Origin: Mallotus nudiflorus
Taxonomy: Eukaryota; Streptophyta; Magnoliopsida; Malpighiales; Euphorbiaceae
Assembly (NCBI GenBank): GCA_947683625.1
Contig: CANTUR010000153.1
Location: 1,054,001 to 1,118,000, forward strand
Direction of reading: 5' to 3'
DNA: 64,000 nt
Every line of letters begins with the position of its first letter. The stretch's first letter is position 1. The notes below the pieces were generated by a model, which did not search any database, was not told the DNA's origin, and saw only the letters and a list, made by a program, of their open reading frames with translations. Made by a program: the position numbers and the translations under genes. Below are positions 24,440-34,905 of the stretch, in pieces.

Positions 24440-24830
24440 GAGCTGCTAATGATGATTGGTTGCAAAATAATATTTTTCAATCTAATTGCATTATCAAGGG
24501 AAAAGTATGAAGATTTGTGATTGAAGGAGGTAGCTGTGAGAATATAATCATAGCATAGGCAGTCCAAAAATTAGGGATTCTGATTGTAAAGTATCCTAAG
24601 CCTTATAAGTTGGCATAACTAAAAAAAAGGGGTATAATAATAGTGTTAAAACGTGCCTTGGTTTCCTTTTCTAATGGGGTAAAATATAAAGATGACATTT
24701 GGTGTGATTTGATAGCCATGGATGAATGTCATTTATTGTTAGGATGGCCATGGCAATTTGATTAAGATGTAACTCATAACAGGAAGACTAACACCTATAG
24801 TTTCATGTTCAAGGGAGTAAGGATCATATT
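24440..24830 (+). pseudogene. Protease of CRM-like element
   Basis: The active-site region reads EGGSCENII where D-x-G-S-x-x-N is expected, so the catalytic Asp/first Gly block is altered. The C-terminal signature CDLIAMDECHLLLGWPWQFD is well kept. One stop falls after ENIIIA. Identification is by these two blocks. Confidence 0.75.
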
Positions 24831-24864
24831 AGTACCTAATAAGGATCGTGATTAGTCTAAACAA

Positions 24865-25800
24865 GTGAGGGAAGATAATAAGGGTTGTGTTAGTTTATTA
24901 ACTCTGGTGCAATTTGATAGGGTAGTGAAAAAATCTAAAGTTGTTTATGTCCTATTTGGGAAGATGGTGGATAAAGATGTAGTGGTTTATAATGTAGTTT
25001 TACCACTTTTGGAAGAGTTCAGCGATTTTTTTCCAAAAGAATTACCTGAAGGGTTACATCCTATATGAGATATCCAACATCAGATTGACCTTGAACTGGG
25101 TGCAGCTTTGCCAAATCAACCACACTATAGGATGAGTCCTAGTGAGCATGAATAGTTGAGGAGGCAAGTGGAAGAGTTATTGGCTAGAGGATATATTCAG
25201 CAGAGCTTGAGTCCTTATGTTGTATCAACTCTTTTGACACCAAAGAAGGATGGTTCTTAGAGGATGTGCATGGATAGTCAAGCCATTAAGAAAATAACTA
25301 TCAAGTATCATTTTCCTATTCCTATATTGGATGACTTACTTAATCAGCTTAGTGGAGCCATGATTTTTACTAAATTGGATTTGAAGAGTGGTTATCATCA
25401 AATTCATATTCATTCTAAAGATGAATGGAGAACAACCTTTAAGACAAGGGAAGGATTGCATGAATGGCTAGTCATGTCGTTTGGGTTATCGAATGCACCA
25501 AGGACTTTTATGCATGTTATGAATAAGATTTTGAGGCCTTTTCATTGGTAAGTGCATTGTTGTGTACTTTGATGATATTTTGATCTATAGTGCTAACCCA
25601 TATGAGCACTTTAGTCAGTTGCAAGATGTTCTCATGGTGCTGCATAAGGAGAAGTTCTATGCTACCATTAAGAAGTGTGCATTTTTTACTGCTAGTGTCT
25701 TATTTCTTAGCTATGTTGTGTCAGGTAAGGGATTGCAGGTGGATGAATCAAAGGTAGAGGCTATGAAACATTAGCCAAAACCTATTACATTACTGAGGTG
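24865..25800 (+). pseudogene. Reverse transcriptase of CRM-like element
   Basis: After a linker ending FFPKELPEGLHPI, the RT runs QIDLELGAALPNQPHYRMSP, then LTPKKDGS with one stop before RMCMDSQAI, then LDDLLNQLSGAMIFTKLDLK, SGYHQI, EWLVMSFGLSNAPRTFM and, after a frameshift near 25551, the catalytic YFDDILIYS (about 25563). The C-terminal VDESKVEAMKH is present. The Asp pair is intact. Chromovirus type. Confidence 0.9.
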
Positions 25801-26345
25801 AGGAGTTTCCATAGGTTAGCTTCATTTTATAGGCTTTTTATTCCACATTTTAGCAGCATTATGACACCTATTACTAATTGCATAAGGTAGGTGGGAAAGT
25901 TTGCGTGGATAGATGAGGCAAAAAAGGCATTTGAGCTGATTAAATTATGCCTTACTATAACTCCTATTTTAGTGTTTCTAGATTTTCATCAACCTTTTGA
26001 GTTGCATTCAAATGCTTATAAGGTGGGAATTGGAGCTGTTTTGAGTCAAAACAAAAAACCAATATCATATTTTAGTGAGAAGTTATCAGGACCCAAATTG
26101 CGTTATAGCACTTACGATATCGAATGCTATATTATGGCACAAGTTATTAAGCATTAGTGTCATTATTTGTTTCAACGGGAGTTTATCTTATATACAGATC
26201 ATGAGGCATTAAAGCATTTACATCAATAAGATAAAATTTCTGCTAGACATGCTAGTTGGGTTACTTATCTTCAGAGATTTACTTTTGTGGTGAAGCATAA
26301 GTCGGATGTTACTAATAAGGTGGCTGATATGTTGAGCAGATGAAA
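25801..26345 (+). pseudogene. RNase H of CRM-like element
   Basis: FAWIDEAKKAFELIK and PILVFLDFHQPFELHSNAYK open the domain; the expected active-site Asp in E-x-D-A is Asn here (HSNAY). KPISYFSEKLSGPKLRYSTY and LYTDHEALKHL follow, the latter keeping its Asp. The end is SDVTNKVADMLSR. Three stops interrupt the 26158-26345 part. Confidence 0.85.
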
Positions 26346-27772
26346 GAGTCTATTGGCTCAAATATCCATTGAGGTACTTAGTTTTGATTCCTTTACAGAA
26401 TTATTTGAGTCTGATCTATATTTTTCTACTATTATGGCTAAGGTTAAATCAAGGGAGAGAATATATTTCCTATTGCATTATGGATTTTTATTTAAAGGTA
26501 ATCAGCTATATGTCCCAGATTGCAATTTGCATTTAAAAATTATTAAAAATTGTATGGTGTAGGGCATGTAGGATGAGACAGAACTATGCAATTAGTGTAG
26601 GCTCATTATTTTTGGCCTACCATCGCAGAGAAGTGGAAAAACTGGTACAAAGATATCAGGTTTGCTAGGTTTCTAAAGGAATTGCATCTAACGTGGGTTT
26701 GTATATGCCATTGCCAATTCCTTCGCAACCTTGGGTGGAGCTCAGCATGGATTTTATGCTAGGATTACCACTCACACAGCGAGGTAATGATTCTATATTT
26801 GTGGTAGTTGATCGATTTTCAAAAATAGTGCATTTTATTCCATGTAAAAAAACCACAAATGTTGTTCATGTTGCTCAGTTGTTCTTTAAGGAGATTTATA
26901 AACTGCATGGGTTGCCTATATCTATTATATCTAATCAAAATACCAGGTTTCTTAGTAATTTTTGGTGAACTTTGTGGAAAATGGTGAACACGCAACTTAA
27001 TTTCAGTAGTTCCTATCATCATCCACAAACAGATTGATAAACTGAGGTGGTGAATTGGTCTTTAGGTAATTTGCTGAGGTGCTTAGTGGGTAAACATGTG
27101 AAGAGCTAGGATCAGAAGTTGTGTCAAGTAGAGTTGGCTTATAATAATGTAGCCAATCAGAGTACTAGATTTAGCCCTTTTATTGTGGTGTATTTTGTTG
27201 TGCCAAGAGGACAACTAGATTTGATTCCTCTCCTAGATAAAATGAGGGTTCATGAGAAGGCAAAAAATTTTGTTAGTGGATTACAAGAAGTTCATAAGGC
27301 TGTCCATGATAATTTAGTCAAAGCCTCTAAATATAAACAGGTTGTTAACAAAAAGAGGTGGCATGTCGAGTCTAATGTAGAGGATTATGTATGGGCTATC
27401 CTTATCAAGGAGAAATTTCCTACAGGAGAATATAATATGCTATCTACCAAGAAGATTGAACCAGTGAAAGTCATCGAGAAGATCAATCCTAATGCTTACC
27501 ATTTGAAGTTGTCTAGCCACCTTTGCATTGCGGATGTTTTTAATGTTAAGTATCTAATTTCGTATGTAGGTGATTCTTTAGATGAGTCAGATTCATGGGT
27601 GAATTCTATCCACCCTAGGGAGAATGATGCAATTGTCGAAGAGCAAGCAATTCGACTTCTAGAAAAATATAAAAAATTGAAGTGTGGCAGTTTTATAATT
27701 ATCGGCAACTTTGGAGTTTCGGATTTTGGCAAATCAAGAGCCCAATTTGATTGGAAATGGCCCAAAAATTAG
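26346..27772 (+). pseudogene. Integrase of CRM-like element, running into the 3' LTR
   Basis: The core reads QPWVELSMDFMLGLPLTQRG and IFVVVDRFSKIVHFIP with the first catalytic Asp, then HGLPISIISNQNTRF, where the expected second Asp (SD) is Asn. A long open stretch of 217 codons (27119-27772) holds the C-terminal half and ends at FDWKWPKN. Its last 49 codons (from 27625) lie inside the 3' LTR, so the LTR start encodes the end of pol. The zinc-binding N-terminus is badly worn. Confidence 0.88.
27616..27624 (+). other. Polypurine tract of CRM-like element, within pol
   Basis: TAGGGAGAA lies immediately before the 3' LTR and is also part of the pol coding sequence (HPREN). Confidence 0.7.
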
Positions 27773-28104
27773 AAGTCACTAGCTTTGCTTGTGTGCTCCA
27801 TTACTTTTTAGGCAAATTCTATCATTTAGGCCTTCAAAAAGGCAATTTTTGTGTTTTAGGATTTGTTTTTCCTATTTTTATTGGGATTTTTTTTAGGGTT
27901 TTTTCTATTTAAAACTAGTTTTTTGGTCTTTGGATGTTGTTATGAATAATAGAATTCAAATCCTTTTTAATTTTTCCAAAATTCTTTGAATTTTGATGCC
28001 TATATCATGAATTCAAGAATTGCAGGCTATAGAAGATTAATAATTGTTAGTCATGTGCAATTTAACAATCATTAATTCTTGATTATCACTCTCTCGCTAC
28101 GTCA
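27625..28104 (+). repeat. 3' LTR of CRM-like element
   Basis: TGATGCAATTGTCGAAG to CGCTACGTCA, colinear with the 5' LTR. The first ~148 bases are coding on the plus strand. Confidence 0.87.
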
Positions 28105-28223
28105 TATACCACATTGCTTAAAGCTTTTGTCACATGTACAAACAAATATCAACAAACAATGAGGATAGTGCGCATAAAAGATCTCAAGACTTAGTTTAAT
28201 GAACATCAGTGAACACATCTAAT
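28105..28223. other. Short unannotated gap
   Basis: It begins with the target duplication TATAC; nothing else is recognised. Confidence 0.4.
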
Positions 28224-28231
28224 TTTTATTA

Positions 28232-29293
28232 AGATAAATTACTATTTGCCTTATATATATTTTTATATTATAGTACTTGGACTCTAACATTTAAAATCTA
28301 TATTATCATTTTTTTATTTTGTAAAAATATACTATTTATCTTTTTTGTTAAATTTTTTGTCATAATTACCATTAATTGATATGATAATTATTAAAAAAAA
28401 ATATTATTTACCCCCTCTATTTGAATATATTATATTATTTACCTTAATATTTAGAATTTATATCTTTTATTATTAAAGTAATTTTCTTAGAATTTAATTG
28501 CAAAATGATAATTATATCATTTACATAAAAATATAGAATGCTTAATTTTATATAATTAAAATTTTAATTAAATACCAATTAATTAGTATTAATTTGAAAA
28601 TATCTCCAATTAAATAATAACTTAAAATTTATGCTGCATTAACAAATTTAATCAAATCAACTCTCTTTTTATTTTTAATTTTTTATTTTAATTGTTAGTT
28701 TCAATTGTTGGGTATACAAATCAAATTATTTAAAATTATTAATTTTGTTCATAAATATAATTTACTTACTCAATAACCTAAAATAATAATTCAAATAAAT
28801 ATCAAATTTTACAATTAAAAAGAAATTTTACTTGGTTAATTTTTTCATGCAATATAAATATTTTAAGTTAATATTTAAGCAAAGATATTTTAAGATTGGA
28901 AGTAATTAATTGTTATTTGATTAAAATTTTGATTAAATTAAAAAGAAAATTTACTATTTTATTGTTTATTAAAAGATTTTTAATAAAATTGTCATTTTTA
29001 TGATCAATTAATGATAATTTAATTTAGCATATATTTTGTTAAACAATTAGTTTGATAATAAAAATATGTTTTGCAAATTTTAGAGAGAAATAATATAATA
29101 TATCCAATAGAGGGGCAAATAGTATAATATATTCAAATAGAAGGGACAAACAATATTTACTTAATAATTATTATGTCATTTAACGGTAAAGTATAATTTT
29201 ACAAAATAAAAATAGAAAACAACACAAAATTTAAATATCAATAACCAAGTAATATAATATAAAAAACCACATATAACAAATAGTAATTCACCC
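28232..29293. mobile_element. ~1.06-kb element with ~220-bp terminal inverted repeats
   Basis: The left arm (28232-28450), from AGATAAATTACTATTTGCC, pairs with the reverse complement of the right arm (29090-29293), from GGGTGAATTACTATTTG. Shared words include TATTTTGTAAAA, GATAATTATTA and CTATTTGAATATATTATA. It is flanked by TTTTATTA on both sides (28224-28231 and 29294-29301), an 8-bp exact duplication that extends to 9 with one mismatch. No coding potential is seen. It is a non-autonomous DNA transposon; hAT (8 bp) or MULE (9 bp) both fit. Confidence 0.8.
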
Positions 29294-29301
29294 TTTTATT
29301 A

Positions 29302-29690
29302 CCAATCATGTCAGTGAACGCATCTATCAAGTTTATTTCTCATAATTGTTTATGCTTTAAAAGAAATTTTGTGAGACTTGACTGACCACTCAAGCTTCGA
29401 GGCATTTCTGTCAAATACTGTATAATTTTTTTTTTTTTTATATATATCTATATTTATTTAGAAAATTTAAAATTTTCAAAAATATTTGGTATTGAAAATA
29501 TTCTTTTACCATTCGGAAAAAAAAAATCTTTAAGTCAACTTTATCTAATAATTAATTTAAAAGTTCTACATATGTATAAAGATATGTTTATCATTCAAAA
29601 TAAATTTATAAAGATTATTTCTTAGATTAACAGTAATTTTTTATTATATCTTTCTATTTTCTTTAATTTATTTTGTTTTTGTTTTTACAT
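29302..29690. other. AT-rich DNA without a gene
   Basis: A poly-T run near 29428-29440 and AT-rich sequence; nothing recognised. Confidence 0.4.
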
Positions 29691-29694
29691 TTAT

Positions 29695-30300
29695 AGTCTG
29701 TTTAATTTAGCTATTTATAGTAGTTAATAGCTGATAGCAGTTGCTAATAATAGATAGCTGATAGTCGATAAATATAAAGTGTGTGGTAAAATTTTATTAA
29801 CAGTTGATATTTGTATATCAAATGACCATTAAAAATATAATTTATTTATAAATATAAATTGATATACTTTTTATAATATTTTTTAGTTATGCAAATTATT
29901 TAAAAGTATATATAGTAATAAATAATAATTTATTTTCTTTAATTTATATATTATTAAAATAATTAATATAAATTATTTACAAATAAATTTTAAATTTTAA
30001 ATATTATTGTATAAATTTTAAATAATTATAGATATAAATATAATACTTATATAATTATAATTTACAAAAATATTTATTTAATTATGAACTATAAAAAATT
30101 AATTGCATACATTTAATTTTAATTTAAATTAAGTTATTTATATTAGTTATTTTTTAATAAGGGTGAAATAGTCTATATAAAAAATAAATACAAATTAGAT
30201 ATGGGAAAAAGCTCTAAAATATAGCTTATCAAATCAACAACTATTTTGAATAACATCAGTTATCAGTTGCTAATTTTTTAATTTTACCAAACACCTAAAT
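29695..30300. mobile_element. Candidate hAT-type MITE
   Basis: The left end carries repeated words AGCTATTTATAG, TAATAGCTGATAGCAG and AATAGATAGCTGATAG, then GTGTGTGGTAAAATT. The reverse complement of the right end reads GTGTTTGGTAAAATT, then AGCAACTGATAACTGATG. This AGCTGATAGCTGTT / GTTTGGTAAA wording is usual in plant hAT MITEs. Ends and target duplication could not be fixed. Confidence 0.5.
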
Positions 30301-31150
30301 TATAACTAATTGAAAAAAAAAATTTCTATAAGCCAAACCAAATTCCCTCTTAATAAATACAAATCTTTGATCTATTTTGTTCTATTTGATTTGTGTGAAA
30401 ATTTTGAATTTTCCTCCATGAAGGTTTTGCCCTTTACGGGATTCAGTTTATTTTTGGAATTTGAATATTTCTCCATTGTGAAAATTCTATCGATTTTTCT
30501 TCAATATAACTCATTTAAAGATTAGAGAGTTGATTTACAACTAATTAAAGCCATTAAATGAAACATATGGATCATGGAGTTGCAAATTAAAAAAACTCTA
30601 TCTACACGATTAAAAAATAATGACAAGAAATTTCATGATAGTGAGACTTTATTTTAGTACTTCTTGATTCTATTTTTATTTATGTTATCTTTTCATCAAG
30701 ATATATCTTTAATTTTCAGTGAATGAATGATTTATCAAATTTTTCTTTAAAAAAAAAATTCGATATTCTAAAACTACAATATTATCCTTAAAAATAAAGT
30801 AAAATTTCTAAAATATCTCTTTCTATTTTTTTAATATGCTCATTTTTAGGTAAGAACCTCGCATTATTTATTCTAATCCAACCATAAATAATTAAACTAT
30901 TTACAGGTCATTTTATTAGCTGGTAATTTTAAACAAATTAAAAAGAGGAAAATCATATATAAAAAATATATATATGAAAGACAATAAAAAAAATGCTCAT
31001 TTTGACAAATAGAATATGTACTTTTTATTATAAAAAAATTGCTAAAAGTAAATTTCTAGAATACTAAATTTATAAAAAATAAAATTTTTTTAAAATTGAG
31101 AACTCACATGACAATATATAAAACTGAAATTACAATATAATAGATCATAT
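30301..31150. other. AT-rich DNA without a gene
   Basis: The single 71-codon frame at 30310-30525 is hydrophobic, not similar to anything I know, and is expected by chance in such AT-rich DNA. Confidence 0.4.
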
Positions 31151-31156
31151 TCAAAT

Positions 31157-31670
31157 CCGTAAATTAATTGAAGTAAATACTTATAATGATATAATGTGGA
31201 TTATACTAAATTTCATTTTTATTCCATAACTTTATTTTGTATCTTTTTCATTACAAAACATTGATTTTAATTATAGAGAAAGTCATCCAAAATAATTTTA
31301 ACTAATTTGGATGATGTGAGACATCAGAGTTGCCACATCACATTCCAACTCAACAAAAATTGGCACGTCACTTTTTTCAAAAAATTGTTGACTGTAAAAA
31401 AGTAAAAAAAAAAAAGTAAAAGTATGGTCAACAATCTTAAGAAGAATGTGACATGAAAGTGTAATATGAAATTTTTATTGAGTTAGACTTTGTTGATGTG
31501 GCAACTTCGGTGTCTTGTCATCTAAATTAGCTGAAATTATTTTAGATAACTTCTTTATATAATTAAAATCAATGCTTTGTAACCAAAAATAGATAAATTG
31601 AAGTTACTGAACCAAAATGAAATTTAATATAAAACTTGATAAGCTATGATGCAATTTACCTAATATAATG
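31157..31670. mobile_element. Hairpin MITE, ~0.5 kb
   Basis: Two long arms pair end to end. ACTAAATTTCATTTT (about 31207) pairs with AAAATGAAATTTAAT (about 31617), ACATTGATTTTAATTATA with TATAATTAAAATCAATG, and GTTGCCACATCA with TGATGTGGCAAC. The centre is a poly-A stretch flanked by GTTGAC and GTCAAC. Outer limits are approximate and no target duplication was established. No coding potential. Confidence 0.7.
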
Positions 31671-31803
31671 TTAATGATAGTATGAATATTTGTGTATTAA
31701 TATGTAATTTCAATTTTAAATCTAAACTACTTTATCAATTAATACTGCAAAATATATTTAAGATATATACTAAACTTTAATAAAAAAAATAACAATTAAA
31801 TCA

Positions 31804-32290
31804 GAGTAATGCTACCTTAACTTCACCTATATTTCATTTTGGCACAAGATTTTTAATTTCTTTTTTAGTTACCGAAGTTCTATTTTTGTTTTATATTAAA
31901 ATATCTTGAACATATCTGAAAAAATTTAGAATACGTGGCAACTGAAATAAAAATGTTCTTAATATATTCGTCACATAAGTATCTTATTAAGCAGTCTAAT
32001 AATATTGTGAGCCCTATAAAATACTTTTGTTTTCTCATTTTTAATTTTTTTCTCTTTAGTAATTTTATTTTTTTAGGACTCACAAAATAATTAAGTTACT
32101 TATTGGCATGCTTACGTATATACTAAAAATATGTTTATTCCGATTGTCATGCATGCTAAATTTGATAAAATATATTCGATTTATTTTAATTTGAAATAAA
32201 AATAGAACTTCAATCATTAAAAAAATTAAAATTAAAATTTTAATATCAAAATGAAATATAAGGTTAAGGTACAATTAGTAAAATAAACCC
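31804..32290. mobile_element. MULE-type MITE, copy 1
   Basis: The element is flanked by an exact 9-bp duplication, ATTAAATCA, at 31795-31803 and 32291-32299. Its arms pair over about 220 bases (TACCTTAAC, TATATTTCATTTTG, GAAGTTCTATTTTTGTTT on the left). The right end, reversed, begins GGGTTTATTTTACTAATTG, like copy 2. The 9-bp duplication points to the Mutator superfamily. It lies within 50 bases of the EDR4-like exon. Confidence 0.82.
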
Positions 32291-32339
32291 ATTAAATCAT
32301 TAAAATGTTATTATCAGATAGATGTTTTGTTGGAATACT

Positions 32340-32562
32340 TAGTTAAAGGCAGATATATATTTATGAGATTGTTGCTTTTGAGATAAGTGCCACATTCACC
32401 ACACTTGCAGACACGAAAATCGGACCTCTCTGGAAGGACTTGGCGACATTTAGGACATCTTACTAGTCCAATCCCTGTGCTGGTTTCCTCGCTCAAGTTT
32501 TTTGCCAAATGAACGTAATAACTATGTAACCGCTGTCTTTCAGCTGCAATTCTTTGATATAG
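32340..32562 (-). pseudogene. EDR4-like zinc-ribbon exon fragment
   Basis: On the minus strand an exon-like frame starts after a splice-acceptor-like TTTTTCTCTAG at about 32563 and reads QRIAAERQRLHSYYVHL, then GLVRCPKCRQVLPERSDF and VCKCGECGTYLKSN. The two C-x2-C pairs and the LVRCPKC / L-PE wording match the N-terminal zinc ribbon of plant ENHANCED DISEASE RESISTANCE 4-like proteins. The residue at 32508 that could be taken as a start is TTG, not ATG, so this is not a gene start. No further exons were found; a MITE begins 50 bases downstream. Probably a gene fragment. Confidence 0.5.
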
Positions 32563-32569
32563 CTAGAGA

Positions 32570-32760
32570 AAAATATAAAATTAAAAAAAAGAGTGAAAAA
32601 CAAAGAAAAAATAAAAAATAAAAAATGGAAAGAAAAAAAAGAAAATAAAAAGGAGATAAAAAATGAAAAAACCTAAAGAAACAAAAAAGAATATAGAAAA
32701 AAGTAAAATAGACATAAATGAAAACAAAATTAAAAAAAAAGGTACATATGAAAAGGAAAA
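32570..32760. repeat. A/G-rich low-complexity tract
   Basis: Nearly pure A and G on the plus strand with very few pyrimidines (AAAGAAAAAATAAAAAATAA type). It lies directly upstream of the EDR4-like exon on the minus strand and may include its polypyrimidine tract. Confidence 0.6.
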
Positions 32761-33174
32761 TAAGCACGCATGTAATTAATTCAAAACATAGAATAAATCA
32801 ACGTAAACAAGATAGAAAACAGGCTCAAATCTGTAAATTTTTCCACTTTCACGATAACAAAAGACAAGACAATTTTGGACTTGAATCTCTTGTTCTTAAA
32901 ATTTGAAATTCTGATCAGTTTCACTAGGTCGAGAGAAAACTGCTTTTAAACTAGGTAGCTGTTTTTCCCGACTTACGCTTTTTTTCTATGAGAATTTGAA
33001 TTCACGATGTTTACTTTCTGTCAATATCATTGTGTATAACTAAGGGTTTGTCTTGTTATTATTTCTCAGCTTCTGGTGAAGTGGGCAAAGACTACAGACT
33101 TTACAACCTGCAGATGAACAGTTGATCAGGTGTCAAATTTGATCCTTCAGTTCCTTTGGTAAGATCGGCATCTA
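32761..33174. other. Unannotated DNA between EDR4-like exon and MITE copy 2
   Basis: No frame or family was recognised. If the exon belongs to a minus-strand gene, its earlier exons would lie here or further right. Confidence 0.35.
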
Positions 33175-33183
33175 TTATAGTTC

Positions 33184-33624
33184 AAATTTGTTGTACCGTT
33201 GGTATCATAATTTTAGACTATATTTCACTTTAGTACTAAAATTTTAATTTTTTTCTTTTTAATCTCAAAAATTTTATTTTTGTTTCAAGTTAGAATACCC
33301 CAAATATATTCGATTAAATTTAACATACGTGTTAGCCAAAATAAATATATTTTTAGTATACTTACTTTGTAAGTATTTCATTAAACAATTTACTTTATGG
33401 AATCCACAAAATAATTTGATCGTTTAATGAGATGTTTACATGGTGAATATATTGAAAATATATTTATCCCGGTTGTCATATATGATAAATTTGATAGAAT
33501 ATGTTTAAGGTATTTTAATATGAAACAAAAATATAATTTTTAAAACTGAAAAGAAAAAAATTAAAAATTTAGTACCAAAGTAAAATATGACCCAAAGTTA
33601 TAGTACCAATAGTGAACTAAACCT
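33184..33624. mobile_element. MULE-type MITE, copy 2
   Basis: Flanked by an exact 9-bp duplication, TTATAGTTC, at 33175-33183 and 33625-33633. The arms pair over about 220 bases; the reversed right end reads AGGTTTAGTTCACTATTGGT, close to the right end of copy 1. Internal words (GACAACCGGGATAAATAT against GACAATCGGAATAAACAT) show it is the same family as copy 1. It has no coding capacity. Confidence 0.85.
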
Positions 33625-33633
33625 TTATAGTTC

Positions 33634-34213
33634 CTTTGATCAAATTGTTGCTGGGAAAAAAAAAATTATATTCAAGAATTGATTTCTTTTAAACTTTGTT
33701 TAAAGTTTCTGCAAACTAGATGATCTGGGTTGACTGGTGCTACAATGGGTGTGAATACATACTTGTTTCGCTTGAAATTTGGACCTTTCAATTATGCAGC
33801 TTACATTTTGTTCACAAATTTACAATTTTTCAAACGATTGCTCTTTTTCTTTTAAGCTCATTCTCAACTAAATGATTGCTCTTAATGTAAAATTTTTGTA
33901 ATCATACTCCATGTATAGAGATTAATCGATAATCATGTAATCAAAATTTACTTTGACCTTTAATTATAATTTTTTTATTTTTAATAATTATTATTTATTC
34001 AAATATTTTAATAATTATTTTAATTAATTTCTATGTTATATCTATAAATTTTGAATAGTATATTTCAATATTTAAATATTTAACTAATTTATATTTTATT
34101 AGATTTGATTCTTAAGAGCATAAAAATTCATTCCTAACGGACAAAAGGAAAAAATGGTGAATTATCGGGAATTGTTCTCAGATGAGCATTCGTAATTTAT
34201 CTTTTATTTTGTT
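33634..34213. other. AT-rich DNA upstream of the NLR fragment
   Basis: No gene is seen. If the fragment at 34214 is expressed, its promoter would be here; I could not point to a TATA box with any confidence. Confidence 0.35.
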
Positions 34214-34531
34214 ATGGCTACAGAAATGTCTGTGCTATTGGGCGGAGCAGTTTCTCCAGGAGTAATTGAAGTATACAAAGATATAAGGAGTTCAGTTGAT
34301 GCTACTGATGAATTAAGAAATTATGAGAAAAGTCTAGATAAAAATTATGAGAAGTTGAAGGACGGAGTGAAAAAGCATTGTGCAAGGCGGGACGATTTAT
34401 TGGGGAAAATAAGCAAGGACAGGACAAAGCAAGCTAGTGAAGAATGGGTTAATTATCAATTTGTGGTGAAAAATGAAACTATAATTTGTGGTGGTTTTAG
34501 AAGTATTTTTCATTTTTATGGTAAATTTTGA
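34214..34531 (+). pseudogene. CC-NLR N-terminal fragment
   Basis: An ATG at 34214 opens a 105-codon frame beginning MATEMSVLLGGAVSPGVIEV. Heptad-rich helices follow (VDATDELRNYEKSLDKNYEK, then KKHCARRDDLLGKISKDRTK), with SEEWVNY at about residue 80. This resembles the coiled-coil domain at the start of RPS5/At4g27190-type immune receptors, where a W-x-x-x-V motif follows such helices. After about residue 83 the similarity stops and the frame ends in ordinary AT-rich sequence; no NB-ARC or LRR is present. Most likely a truncated copy. Confidence 0.55.
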
Positions 34532-34831
34532 AAATTTTTCCTATTTTGTGGTATTTTTAAGCTAAGGTGAAGTAGAGAGAATGAAGACCTATCCAAATCG
34601 CCAGTGCCATTGGTGAAATGATAATTTTTTTTTTTAACAAATTTTCATACATTTCGCCTCTAGTAGAGGCAAAATGCACATGAATTTTGTCTTTTACTTG
34701 CACACTGATTTGACCATGTCTCAATAATGCAATAATGATTATTTTAACTTTTATGATATTATAATTATTAAATAATTATTTAGATATCATTATTTTTTTG
34801 TAATTAGAAGTTAGCCACTTATTGTTGTGAA

Positions 34832-34852
34832 ATGATGATGATGATGATGATG

Positions 34853-34904
<52 letters not shown>
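34832..34904. repeat. (GAT)n-(AAT)n microsatellite
   Basis: Seven GAT units run into more than fifteen AAT units without interruption. Confidence 0.95.

Positions 34905-34905
<1 letters not shown>

Larger units (their letters stand above)
22701..28104 (+). mobile_element. CRM-like Ty3/gypsy element with two LTRs
   Basis: Two ~485-bp LTRs (22701-23189 and 27625-28104) enclose one gag-pol. Homology between the LTRs begins exactly at TGATGCA in both. The flanks read TATAT (22696-22700) and TATAC (28105-28109), a four-of-five target duplication. The primer site is of the tRNA-Met type. The pol frame ends inside the 3' LTR, a feature I associate with CRM (centromeric) chromoviruses; the assignment to that lineage is an inference from this, the LTR start TGATG and the integrase wording. 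Confidence 0.85.

Noticed and set aside
27496..27765. 89-codon minus-strand frame
   Set aside because: Shadow of the integrase C-terminus on the plus strand.
28206..29325. TCAGTGAAC-CATCT on both sides of the inverted-repeat element (28206-28220 and 29311-29325) as a long target duplication
   Set aside because: The copies lie at different distances from the element ends and outside the TTTTATTA duplication, so they cannot be the target duplication; probably an older repeat.
32314..32508. Start of a gene at 32508 on the minus strand
   Set aside because: The codon is TTG, not ATG, and the frame stays open upstream to a splice-acceptor-like site, so this is an internal exon or fragment.
32540..32767. 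75-codon hydrophobic minus-strand frame rich in Phe and Leu
   Set aside because: It is simply the translation of an A/G-rich low-complexity tract.
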